Shown here: piece by piece, positions 55,561 to 64,000 of the stretch
Layout: the number at the start of each line of letters is the position of its first letter
Position numbering within the stretch: the stretch's first letter is position 1
Assembly: GCA_016710385.1 (NCBI GenBank)
Contig: JADJVX010000017.1
Span: 248,001-312,000, forward strand
Length of the DNA stretch: 64,000 nucleotides
Origin: Actinomycetales bacterium
Lineage (GTDB): Bacteria > Actinomycetota > Actinomycetes > Actinomycetales > Dermatophilaceae
Reading direction: 5' to 3'
Program-made: the position numbers and the translations under genes
Notes under the pieces: generated by a model
The model's database searches: none
What the model was told of the DNA's origin: nothing
Seen by the model: only the letters and a program-made list of their open reading frames with translations

Positions 55561-55595
55561 GTATGCCGGGTGCGCGAGGTGCGCACCCGGCATAC
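55561..55595 (-). terminator. Terminator hairpin of ahcY built from two inverted GGCATAC words
   Basis: A perfect 15-bp stem, GTATGCCGGGTGCGC and its exact complement, with the 5-base loop GAGGT, lies 25 bases past the ahcY stop. Both arms end in the recurrent GTATGCC/GGCATAC word of this genome. No long T run follows on the minus strand (TCTCTGTC), as is usual in high-GC actinobacteria. Confidence 0.75.
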
Positions 55596-55619
55596 CGGTT
55601 CGGGGTCGAACCGCAGCTG

Positions 55620-57083
<1,464 letters not shown>

Positions 57084-57287
57084 GCGAACTCCAGCATCAC
57101 GTGTAGGAAGCGCGTTGCCGCGCTGAGCTGACCCGGCGTCGCCCTTCAGGGCACGGTATGCCGTGGTGCAGCTCGCGGGTGCGGCTCGCCTCGGTCTCCT
57201 CGCGCGGGTCGTCCACCCACGCCGGCAAGGACCCGATTCTATCGGTTCCGGGGGCGCGCCGCCGGACCGCCTCGGGGGCTCCCCCGC

Positions 57288-57806
57288 TCAGGACAGTCGG
57301 TGGCCCCGGCCCGCGCCCCGGCGCCAGGACCGAACGGCATACCCGAGCCCTGCTCCCAGGAGCACGAACTTGACGGTGGCGCACACTGCGGCGGTCGCGA
57401 GCAGCAGCGCGGACGGGCGCTCGAGACTGGCCCAGAGGCAGCCGTCTTCGACCAGGTCGAAAACAGCTGCGAGCGCGGGAAGCCAAGGCGCCAGGTGCGG
57501 CAGGCTCGGGTCGGTGCGGGCCAGGCGGCGCAGGAGGATGGTCAGCACCACGGCATACAGAACGATGTAGGCCACGTCCCACCGCAGCGACTCCCGCACC
57601 GCGGACATCCCCAGCGGACCGTTCGTGGCCACGATGTCGGCCCACCGGTCCGGGCCACCGGCGAACTCCACGGCGAGGATCCCCGACCCAAGCAGGCGGG
57701 CCTGCATCGCCCCCTCGAAGCGCAGCATCGCCCATGAGGCGAGCGCAACGGCCAGTAGCCCGGCACGGAGCGGCCAGCCCAGCCGGTCGCGGCCCGGATG
57801 TGTCAC
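57288..57806 (-). CDS. Hypothetical membrane protein (about 4 TM)
   Basis: This 172-residue protein has four predicted helices: AGLLAVALASWAMLRFEG, VAYIVLYAVVLTILLRRL, LAPWLPALAAVFDLVEDG and ATAAVCATVKFVLLGAGLG. The end is basic (RSWRRGAGRG). The second half recalls DUF-type membrane proteins of actinobacteria with a conserved D-x-x-E-D motif in helix 3 (FDLVEDG). No function is known. It starts 22 bases after the DUF808 stop, so the two may be co-transcribed. Confidence 0.6.
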   Translation of the reverse strand: MTHPGRDRLGWPLRAGLLAVALASWAMLRFEGAMQARLLGSGILAVEFAGGPDRWADIVATNGPLGMSAVRESLRWDVAYIVLYAVVLTILLRRLARTDPSLPHLAPWLPALAAVFDLVEDGCLWASLERPSALLLATAAVCATVKFVLLGAGLGYAVRSWRRGAGRGHRLS

Positions 57807-57828
57807 CGAAGTCGGCCGTTGGACTCAG

Positions 57829-58782
57829 TCAGTGCGCGGTGGAGTCGGCGCCGGACTTCTTGCGGGGCAGCACGTGCAGGAGGCCGACGACGATCATGCC
57901 CACGATGAGGCCGAAGACCGCCGACAGCGCCGTGTTGGTGAGCCAGCCCAGGACCCCGCCGAGCGCCCCCGTGGAGTGGACCACCCCCTCCTCGAGGTGG
58001 TGGACCCAGCCATAGAGGGTGTGCCAGCCGAGGGTGTCGAAGCCGACCAGGAGGATGTGTCCGCCCACCCACAACATCGCGACGGTGCCGATGGTGGCCA
58101 ATGCGGAGAGCAGCTTGGGCATCGCCTTGACCAGTGCGTTGCCCACCGCGCGCGAGGTGCCGGATTGACGGCCGGCCAAGTGCAACCCGATGTCGTCCAT
58201 CTTGACGATGAGCGCGACCACTCCGTAGACACCGATCGTGATCGCGATCGCGACGACGACGAGAATGATCGCTCGCGACACGAACGGCTCGTTGGCCACC
58301 TCGTTGAGCGCGATGACCATGATCTCAGCGGAGAGGATGAAGTCGGTGCGGATCGCACCCTTGACCATCTCCTCCTCCTGCGGGGCACCCTGAACACCCG
58401 CGGGGGTCTCGTGGCCGCTGGCGTGGCCGGAGACCTTTTCCCAGATCTTCTCGGCACCCTCGTAGCACAGGTAGGTGCCGCCCATCATGAGCAGCGGGGT
58501 GAGTGCCCACGGGAGGAACTGACTGAGCAGCATCGCTGCCGGCAGGATGAACAGCAGCTTGTTGCGCAGCGAACCCTGGGCAATGCGTTTGATGATGGGC
58601 AACTCGCGGTCCGGCGAGAAGCCGGTGGCATACCGCGGTGTCACCGCCGTGTCGTCGATGACGACCCCGGCGGCTTTGGCGCTCGCGCGTCCGGCAGCGG
58701 CGCTGACATCGTCGATAGACGCAGCAGCGAGCTTGGCCAACGCGGCGATGTCGTCCAACAGCGCGACCAACCCACCACTCAT
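57829..58782 (-). CDS. DUF808 (YedI-like) membrane protein
   Basis: This membrane protein of 317 residues belongs to the DUF808/YedI family: SGGLVALLDDIAALAKLAAAS, RYATGFSPDRELPIIKRIA, KGAIRTDFILSAEIMVIAL and the glycine-rich ALGGVLGWL are family stretches. It has about seven helices. The function is unknown; some members affect transport or envelope stress. ATG 58782 is chosen; GTG 58788 is two codons upstream. It is divergent from the oxidoreductase operon. Confidence 0.85.
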   Translation of the reverse strand: MSGGLVALLDDIAALAKLAAASIDDVSAAAGRASAKAAGVVIDDTAVTPRYATGFSPDRELPIIKRIAQGSLRNKLLFILPAAMLLSQFLPWALTPLLMMGGTYLCYEGAEKIWEKVSGHASGHETPAGVQGAPQEEEMVKGAIRTDFILSAEIMVIALNEVANEPFVSRAIILVVVAIAITIGVYGVVALIVKMDDIGLHLAGRQSGTSRAVGNALVKAMPKLLSALATIGTVAMLWVGGHILLVGFDTLGWHTLYGWVHHLEEGVVHSTGALGGVLGWLTNTALSAVFGLIVGMIVVGLLHVLPRKKSGADSTAH

Positions 58783-58861
58783 GAGCACAGGGTAACGGCT
58801 GGGTCACAGGTGAGGACGTACGGCCCTTGGCGGGGAGCCGGTCCCGGCCTAAGTTGAGCGC

Positions 58862-59470
58862 ATGTTTGAAGTCCGCATCCACGGCCGAGGCGGACAGGGT
58901 GTCGTCACCGCCGCCGAGCTGCTCTCCCACGCCTTCTTCGCCGACGGCCGGCACGCCCAAGCCTTCCCGAGCTTCGGGTCGGAACGCACCGGCGCTCCGG
59001 TCGTCGCGTTCTGCCGCATGGCCGACACTCCTATCCGGGTGCGCGAGCCCGTCGTCACCCCCGACGCTCTCGTCGTGCAGGACTCGACCTTGCTGCACCA
59101 GGTCGACGTCTTCGGTGGCCTCAAACCGGGTGGCTTCGTCCTGATCAACTCCACCCGCACCGTCGGGCAACTCGGGCTGGAGGAGATGGAGGACGGGCGG
59201 TGCCAGATCCTCACCATCCCCGCCACCGTCATTGCCCGTGAGCACATCGGACGCCCGATGCCCAACCTCGTCCTGCTCGGCGGCCTCGCGGCGTTTACCG
59301 GGCTCATCCACCTGCCCGCTCTCCTGGAGGCGGTGCGCCAGCACTTCCCCGGATCCCTGGGCGACAAGAACGTCGCTGCCGCTACCGCGGCATACGACCT
59401 GGTCCTCTCGCTGCGCCCCACAACGGCCGGCGAGCACACGAAGGAGAGTGCCGGTGCTCACTCAGCTTGA
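58862..59470 (+). CDS. 2-oxoacid:ferredoxin oxidoreductase, gamma subunit
   Basis: This gamma subunit of 202 residues opens with FEVRIHGRGGQGVVTAAELL and has FPSFGSERTGAPVVAFCR, the two signature segments of KorC/PorC. It forms the CoA-binding part of the enzyme that oxidises a 2-oxoacid such as pyruvate or a 2-oxo-branched/aryl acid to its acyl-CoA and reduces ferredoxin. ATG 58862 is the start. The 3' end overlaps the alpha-subunit gene by 17 bases, consistent with coupling in the four-gene operon 58862-63525. Confidence 0.92.
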   Translation: MFEVRIHGRGGQGVVTAAELLSHAFFADGRHAQAFPSFGSERTGAPVVAFCRMADTPIRVREPVVTPDALVVQDSTLLHQVDVFGGLKPGGFVLINSTRTVGQLGLEEMEDGRCQILTIPATVIAREHIGRPMPNLVLLGGLAAFTGLIHLPALLEAVRQHFPGSLGDKNVAAATAAYDLVLSLRPTTAGEHTKESAGAHSA

Positions 59471-60707
59471 GGGTTCGATGGCGGTCGCACGCGCGGTCGC
59501 GGCCTGCCGTCCACACGTGATCTGCGCCTACCCCATCTCGCCCCAGACCCACATCGTCGAGGGCCTGTCGGCCATCGTGAAGTCCGGTGAGTTGCCCGGC
59601 TGCGAATACGTCAACGTCGAGAGCGAGTTCGCCGCCATGTCTGTGGCGATCGGCGCGTCGGCGGCCGGGGCGCGGTCGTACACCGCGACGGCCAGCCAGG
59701 GATTGCTGTTCATGGTCGAGGCGGTCTACAACGCCTCCGGGCTGGGCCTACCCATCGTCATGACGGTCGCCAACCGGGCTATCGGCGCCCCGATCAACAT
59801 CTGGAACGATCACACCGACGCGATGAGCCAGCGCGACTCCGGGTGGATCCAGTTGTATGCCGAGACCAACCAGGAAGCCGCCGACCTGCACGTCCAGGCC
59901 TTCAAGATCGCCGAAGAGCTGTCGCTGCCGGTCATGGTGTGCATGGACGGGTTCATCCTCACCCACGCCGTCGAGCAGGTGGACGTCCCCGAGGTCGACC
60001 AGGTGGCCCAGTTCCTCCCGCCGTTCGAGCCACGACAGGTGCTCGACCCCGACCATCCGGTCTCGATCGGGGCCATGGTCGGACCGGAGGCGTTCACCGA
60101 GGTGCGCTACCTCGCGCACGAACGGCAAATGCAGGCTCTCGATGTCATCCCCCGGGTGGCCGAGGAGTTCCGCGCGGTCTTCGACCGTGACTCCGGCGGG
60201 CTGGTCCGGGGTTACCGGCTCGAGGATGCCGAGACCGTCGTCATCGCCCTGGGATCGGTGCTCGGGACCATCAAGGACGTCATCGACGAACGCCGCGAAC
60301 GCGGCGAGAAGATCGGCGCGTTGGGGATCACGTCTTTCCGCCCCTTCCCCCTGGATGCCGTGCGCGAGGCGCTCGGGACAGCCAAGCGGTTCGTCTGTCT
60401 GGAGAAGGCGTTCTCGGTGGGCATCGGCGGCATCGTCGCCTCGCATGTGCGGATGGCTATGTCGGCCAGCCCGATCGCCAACTACACCATCGTCGCCGGG
60501 CTGGGCGGCCGGCCGATCCTCAAGAGCTCGCTGCACGCGGCCTTCGACCAGGCGGTCGCCGACGAGTTGCCCGCGCTGACCTTCCTCGACCTCGACCACG
60601 GCCTCGTGGACCGCGAGCTGGCGCGCACTCGCGCCGGACGTCGTTCCGGCCCGGCTGCCGAGAACATCCTGCGCGACCTGGGCGCCGTGCGCGCCGGGTC
60701 CCGATAA
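59454..60707 (+). CDS. 2-oxoacid:ferredoxin oxidoreductase, alpha subunit
   Basis: This alpha subunit of 417 residues has the family opening QLEGSMAVARAVAACRPHVI and CAYPISPQTHIVEGL, the core ATASQGLLFMVEAVYNASG, and ANRAIGAPINIWNDHTDA. Later come GSVLGTIKDVID and the NYTIVAGLGGRPILK end. GTG 59454 is selected because AAGGAG lies 7 bases before it, the better spacing than GTG 59448. Sequence resembles pyruvate:ferredoxin and phenylglyoxylate dehydrogenase types; the substrate is not decided. Confidence 0.92.
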   Translation: MLTQLEGSMAVARAVAACRPHVICAYPISPQTHIVEGLSAIVKSGELPGCEYVNVESEFAAMSVAIGASAAGARSYTATASQGLLFMVEAVYNASGLGLPIVMTVANRAIGAPINIWNDHTDAMSQRDSGWIQLYAETNQEAADLHVQAFKIAEELSLPVMVCMDGFILTHAVEQVDVPEVDQVAQFLPPFEPRQVLDPDHPVSIGAMVGPEAFTEVRYLAHERQMQALDVIPRVAEEFRAVFDRDSGGLVRGYRLEDAETVVIALGSVLGTIKDVIDERRERGEKIGALGITSFRPFPLDAVREALGTAKRFVCLEKAFSVGIGGIVASHVRMAMSASPIANYTIVAGLGGRPILKSSLHAAFDQAVADELPALTFLDLDHGLVDRELARTRAGRRSGPAAENILRDLGAVRAGSR

Positions 60708-60724
60708 GAGAGGCCAAGGACCAC

Positions 60725-61903
60725 ATGTCGTCCTCAACCGCGTCGCCGTCCGCCGCCGAGTCGCTGGAGGTCACCTCGACCAGCGCCGTCACCGTCCATG
60801 GGCCGTCCACGGTCCCGGACGCCGGCTATCACATGGGTGTCGTGCCCGAAGTCGTCCACGACACCCCGGCCGCCACCCCGGTGAAGTTCTACCAAGTGGG
60901 GTCCTTCGCCGTCGGCAACCGGCTGCTGCCGGTGTCCGAACGCTCGGTCCAGTCCGACCCGAAACGGTTCAACTCGCTGACCAGCGGCCACCGGGCCTGC
61001 CAGGGCTGCGGGGAGGCGTTGGGTGCGCGCTATGCCCTCGATGCTGCCATGCGAGCGGCTGACGGGCAGCTCGTCGCCGTCAACGCGACCGGTTGCCTCG
61101 AGGTTTTCTCGACGCCCTATCCGGAGACGTCCTGGCGGGTTGCCTGGCTGCACTCGCTGTTCGGCAACGCCCCCGCGGTCGCGTCGGGTGTCGCGGCGGC
61201 ATACAAAGCGCTAGGCCGTGACGAGATCCGCGTGGTCGCCCAGGGCGGCGACGGCGGCACCGTCGACATCGGATTCGGTTGTCTGTCAGGGATGTTCGAG
61301 CGCAACGACGACGTGCTCTACATCTGCTACGACAACGAGGCCTACATGAACACCGGCGTGCAGCGGTCCGGGGCCACCCCGCCGGCCGCTCGCACCGCGA
61401 CCACCCAGGCGGTCGGCGCGGACCCGGGCAACGTCTTTGGCCAGGGCAAGGACCTGCCGCGCATCGCGATGGCCCACGAGATCCCGTATGTCGCCACCGC
61501 CACGGTCGCCGACCTGCACGACCTGGAGGCCAAGGTCACCCGCGCGATGTCAATGCGGGGAGCCCGCTATATCCACGTCATGGTCCCCTGCCCGCTGGGC
61601 TGGGGCACGGCCTCGTGCGACACGATCAAGATCGCGCGGCTGGCCACCCAGAGCGGACTCTGGCCGGTCTTCGAGGCCGAATACGGCGAGGTCGTCGCCT
61701 CGACCCCGATCCGGCGTCAAGTGCCGGTCGAGGAATACCTCAAGGGCCAAAAGCGATTCGCCCACCTGTTCAACCCGGTGCGTCGCGACGAGGTCATCGA
61801 CCGCCTGCAGGCCCAGGCCGACCGCAACATTCGCCGCTATGGGCTGTTGCCGGAAGCCGCCTCTCCCACCCTCCCCCCCATCGCCGAGGAGGCGAACGCG
61901 TGA
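60725..61903 (+). CDS. 2-oxoacid:ferredoxin oxidoreductase, beta (thiamine-diphosphate) subunit
   Basis: This beta subunit of 392 residues binds thiamine diphosphate (VVAQGGDGGTVDIGFGCL). A [4Fe-4S] cluster is bound by cysteines in HRACQGCGEALG, NATGCLEVF and VPCPLGWGT. The N-terminal ~75 residues are an extension with Ser/Thr residues, longer than typical. It starts 17 bases after the alpha stop with AGAGAGGCC in front. The stop TGA overlaps the ATG of the next gene by one base (TGATG). Confidence 0.93.
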   Translation: MSSSTASPSAAESLEVTSTSAVTVHGPSTVPDAGYHMGVVPEVVHDTPAATPVKFYQVGSFAVGNRLLPVSERSVQSDPKRFNSLTSGHRACQGCGEALGARYALDAAMRAADGQLVAVNATGCLEVFSTPYPETSWRVAWLHSLFGNAPAVASGVAAAYKALGRDEIRVVAQGGDGGTVDIGFGCLSGMFERNDDVLYICYDNEAYMNTGVQRSGATPPAARTATTQAVGADPGNVFGQGKDLPRIAMAHEIPYVATATVADLHDLEAKVTRAMSMRGARYIHVMVPCPLGWGTASCDTIKIARLATQSGLWPVFEAEYGEVVASTPIRRQVPVEEYLKGQKRFAHLFNPVRRDEVIDRLQAQADRNIRRYGLLPEAASPTLPPIAEEANA

Positions 61904-63525
61904 TGCACAAGCCCTTCGCCATCACCCTCGACGTCGGCTCGAGCCTGGCCAATCAGACCGGCAGTTGGCGCAGCGAGCGGCCGGTCTACCTCGACCTGCT
62001 GCCCCCGTGCAATCAGGCCTGCCCCGCCGGCGAAAACATCCAGCAGTGGCTGTTCCACGCCGAGGAGGGGTCGTACGAGGCGGCCTGGCGACAGATCGTC
62101 CAGGACAACCCGTTCCCCGCGATCATGGGTCGGGTCTGCTACCACCCGTGCCAGAACGCCTGTAACCGCGCCGAGGTCGACGAGGCCGTCGGGATCAACG
62201 CTGTCGAGCGATTCCTCGGCGACGAGGCCATTCGGCAAGGCTGGTCGTTCGAGGCTCCCGCCGAGCTCACCGGCAAGCGCGTCCTGGTCATCGGAGCCGG
62301 CCCTTCCGGCCTCTCCGCTGCCTACCATCTGCGCCGCATGGGCCACGACGTGCTCATCCGGGAGTCAGGCCCGCTCGTGGGCGGCATGATGCGCTTTGGC
62401 ATCCCGTCCTACCGGCTGCCGCGCGACATCCTCGACGCCGAAGTGCGCCGCATCACCGACCTCGGCGTCCAGATCGAGGTCAACTCCACGGTGACCGACC
62501 TCGAAGCCGCCCTGGCCGAAGGCTTCGACGCGATCTTCACCGCGGTGGGAGCCCACATCGGCAAGCGGGCCTACATCCCTGCCGGTGAGTCCGCCAAGAT
62601 CCTCGACGCGGTCTCCTACCTGCGCGATGTGGAGACCGAGGACGACAAGCCGATGCTCGGTCGCCGGGTGGTTGTCTACGGCGGCGGCAACACTGCGATC
62701 GACGCCGCGCGCACGGCCAAGCGCCTGGGCGCGGAGGAAGCGATCATCGTCTACCGCCGCACCCGCGACAAGATGCCTGCCCACGACTTCGAGGTCGAAG
62801 AGGCCCTGGAGGAAGGCATCCTGCTCAAGTGGCTCTCGACCATCAAGCACGTCGATGACGGCAAGATGCTCGTTGAGAAGATGGCCCTGGACGAGACCGG
62901 ATTCCCGCAGCCGACCGGCGAGTTCGAGGAACTGGAGGCCGACTCTCTGGTCCTGGCCCTCGGCCAGGAGGCTGACCTGTCCTTCCTCGAGGACGTCGAG
63001 GGCATCGAGATCACCGACGGCGTCGTGACCGTCGACCGGTCGATGATGACCGGACGCAAGGGTGTCTTCGCCGGTGGCGACATGGTGCCGGCCGAACGCA
63101 CGGTCACCGTTGCAGTGGGCCATGGCAAGAAGGCCGCGCGGCACATCGACGCGTACTTGCGGGGCACGGCATACCAGCCTGCCGCCAAGCACCCGGTCGC
63201 GACCTTCGACAAGCTGACCACCTGGTACTACGCCGACGCACCCCACCAGCAGCGAGCTCACCTGGAGGGCGCACGGCGGGCCTCCACCTTCGACGAGGTG
63301 GTCAGCGGCCTGGACGAGCGGACCGCTAAGTTCGAAGCGCGGCGGTGTATGTCCTGCGGCAACTGCTTCGCGTGCGACAACTGCTTCGGAGTCTGCCCGG
63401 ACAACGCGGTGAAGAAGACCGGCATCGGCAAGGGCTACGCGATCGATTACGACTACTGCAAGGGCTGCGGCGTCTGCGTGCAGGAGTGTCCGTGTGGGTC
63501 GATCGAGATGGTCCCGGAGACCTGA
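61903..63525 (+). CDS. NAD(P)-linked flavoprotein fused to a ferredoxin-type domain
   Basis: This 540-residue protein carries three units. Residues ~35-95 form the Fer4_20 cluster domain of GltD/DPD-type proteins (PCNQACPAGENIQQWL, CYHPCQNACN). Residues ~115-430 are the FAD/NAD(P) part: VLVIGAGPSGLSAAYHL, GGMMRFGIPSYRLP, VVVYGGGNTAIDAARTA, GVFAGGDMV. Residues ~475-540 carry two [4Fe-4S] sites (CMSCGNCFACDNCFGVCP; CKGCGVCVQECPCGS). It probably passes electrons from the oxidoreductase clusters to NAD(P), replacing a free delta subunit and a separate reductase. ATG 61903 fits the TGATG overlap. Confidence 0.88.
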   Translation: MHKPFAITLDVGSSLANQTGSWRSERPVYLDLLPPCNQACPAGENIQQWLFHAEEGSYEAAWRQIVQDNPFPAIMGRVCYHPCQNACNRAEVDEAVGINAVERFLGDEAIRQGWSFEAPAELTGKRVLVIGAGPSGLSAAYHLRRMGHDVLIRESGPLVGGMMRFGIPSYRLPRDILDAEVRRITDLGVQIEVNSTVTDLEAALAEGFDAIFTAVGAHIGKRAYIPAGESAKILDAVSYLRDVETEDDKPMLGRRVVVYGGGNTAIDAARTAKRLGAEEAIIVYRRTRDKMPAHDFEVEEALEEGILLKWLSTIKHVDDGKMLVEKMALDETGFPQPTGEFEELEADSLVLALGQEADLSFLEDVEGIEITDGVVTVDRSMMTGRKGVFAGGDMVPAERTVTVAVGHGKKAARHIDAYLRGTAYQPAAKHPVATFDKLTTWYYADAPHQQRAHLEGARRASTFDEVVSGLDERTAKFEARRCMSCGNCFACDNCFGVCPDNAVKKTGIGKGYAIDYDYCKGCGVCVQECPCGSIEMVPET

Positions 63526-63544
63526 CGCTCCGGTATGCCGGGCC

Positions 63545-63587
63545 ACTGCGCGAGCGCACCAGCTAGCCGCTGGTGCGCTCGCGCAGT
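63545..63587. terminator. Terminator hairpin overlapping the end of the SIS gene
   Basis: An 18-bp perfect stem (ACTGCGCGAGCGCACCAG and complement) with a 7-base loop CTAGCCG begins 20 bases past the oxidoreductase operon stop. Its second arm is the last codons of the minus-strand SIS gene, whose stop codon sits in the loop. It would terminate the plus-strand operon and perhaps also the minus-strand gene. Confidence 0.8.
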
Positions 63588-64000
63588 CGGGCCAGGTGGG
63601 ATGACACCGACGGGTCGAGGCCCAGACCGATCGCCAGGTAGGTCGCGGCGAAGTCGACGAGTGAGGTGAGATCGGCGAGCCGTTCCAGCGTGTGGCCCGG
63701 GTCGGCGCGGGCCTCACTGACCCGGATGCCGCTCTCGCGTGCCACCGCCACGACGGCATCGGCGAGGTCCTCACGCGACTGGTCCGCGCCGACCGTCCCC
63801 GCCCCCAGGTCTGCCCCCGTGCGGGCACCCTCGGTGTCCCCTGCGCCGCGGGGCGGTGCTTCGACGGACGCGTCGCGCAGCATGAGTACAGCGAGCGAGG
63901 CATCCGGCGGGCCATCGAGGTAGGGGTCACGGAAGATCCCGGTGAGCAGCTCGCCCCCCTGCCCGGTGAGATGACCGGCGGCTGCCGCGGCCTGAGCTCC
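63563..64000 (-). CDS. SIS-domain sugar-phosphate isomerase, C-terminal part (5' end outside window)
   Basis: The frame stays open to the window edge. The visible 145 residues contain GHLTGQGGELLTGIFRDPYLD and LEVRL...-like segments, followed by SVEAPPRGAG, the linker, and a C-terminal block (HTLERLADLTSLVDFAATYL and AIGLGLDPSVSSHLARLRE) of the bifunctional phosphoglucose/phosphomannose isomerase type, with a Rv3256c-like gene known near sahH in mycobacteria. The upstream SIS domains are outside. A hairpin terminator overlaps its last codons. Confidence 0.75.
   Translation of the reverse strand, partial: GAQAAAAAGHLTGQGGELLTGIFRDPYLDGPPDASLAVLMLRDASVEAPPRGAGDTEGARTGADLGAGTVGADQSREDLADAVVAVARESGIRVSEARADPGHTLERLADLTSLVDFAATYLAIGLGLDPSVSSHLARLRERTSG

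Larger units (their letters stand above)
55301..55619. other. 319-base intergenic region between mtrA and ahcY
   Basis: No gene is supported here. It holds the mtrA promoter side with 13-bp direct repeats (55387-55436), a 12-bp stem-loop at 55471-55506, and the ahcY-side hairpin at 55561-55595, each listed separately. Between the hairpins is a short non-coding stretch with a GTATGC word at 55514. Confidence 0.6.

Noticed and set aside
57097..57240. Short minus-strand frame upstream of ahcY (about 40 codons)
   Set aside because: It has a few codons with good third-position GC but no ribosome-binding site, and the second half loses that bias. More likely non-coding leader.
57084..57287. Possible SAH riboswitch upstream of ahcY
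   Set aside because: A GAGGAG with a GC-rich context is present on the minus strand, but I could not find the conserved core and the pseudoknot pairing of the SAH riboswitch. A covariance-model scan would settle it.

Overview
The window is a stretch of high-GC actinobacterial chromosome. Evidence: mycothiol-linked and MT0933-type genes, paired clpP1/clpP2, mtrAB-lpqB, a long-form hpf, WXG100-type proteins, and frequent GTG starts with 1- or 4-base stop/start overlaps. Gene order matches two separate parts of the Mycobacterium tuberculosis map: clpX-clpP2-clpP1-tig / rpiB-Rv2466c-pepN-glbO-aglA in the left half, and tgs3-Rv3235-secA1-hpf-comF-lpqB-mtrB-mtrA-sahH-Rv3256c in the right half. A member of the Micrococcales (Intrasporangiaceae/Dermatophilaceae type) is my best guess; the sequence does not prove the genus. 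No rRNA, insertion sequence, prophage or CRISPR array is visible.

Layout. 1-0.8 kb: 3' end of valS. 0.85-6.0 kb: a polymorphic-toxin island with small WXG100-like genes, a 555-residue WXG-type protein ending in an ADP-ribosyltransferase (ART) domain, two downstream genes that themselves look ART-like, and a C39-type peptidase. 6.0-7.3 kb: clpX. 7.7-19.3 kb: a surface-polysaccharide cluster (four glycosyltransferases, a kinase-glycosyltransferase fusion, flippase, polymerase/ligase, chain-length protein) lying between clpX and clpP2. 19.5-23.6 kb: clpP2, clpP1, an MFS exporter and tig. 23.7-26.9 kb: tRNA-Pro, tRNA-Gly, a lipoprotein, trmB, a small antitoxin-like protein, rpiB and a DsbA-like protein. 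27-32.5 kb: pepN, mscS-like, glbO and a GH13 glucosidase. 32.6-35.3 kb: a second WXG gene pair, at the synteny break. 35.3-41.9 kb: a wax-ester synthase, CpaE-like and SAF-domain proteins, a small HTH protein, a LysM protein and an Rv3235-like protein. 41.9-57 kb: secA, a tandem GNAT, MFS, alkX-type glycosylase, response regulator, hpf, comF, lpqB, mtrB, mtrA and ahcY. 57.3-64 kb: two membrane proteins, a four-gene 2-oxoacid:ferredoxin oxidoreductase operon whose last gene fuses a GltD-like flavoprotein to a ferredoxin, and the start-truncated 3' part of a SIS-domain isomerase gene.

How the genes work together. The ClpXP1P2 and trigger-factor genes serve proteostasis. The polysaccharide genes form a nearly complete Wzx/Wzy-type pathway, but no priming phosphoglycosyltransferase is in the window. 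MtrAB-LpqB is the cell-envelope two-component system and appears to head a long co-directional run (mtrA, mtrB, lpqB, comF, hpf, response regulator, alkX, MFS). The two WXG loci would need a type VII secretion machine encoded elsewhere.

The points most worth following are the toxin gene followed by two ART-like genes, one with an intact R...E-x-E signature and one with the catalytic positions lost; the kinase-glycosyltransferase fusion; and a DNA word, GGCATAC/GTATGCC, that recurs about 80 times in both coding and non-coding DNA, far above base-composition expectation.
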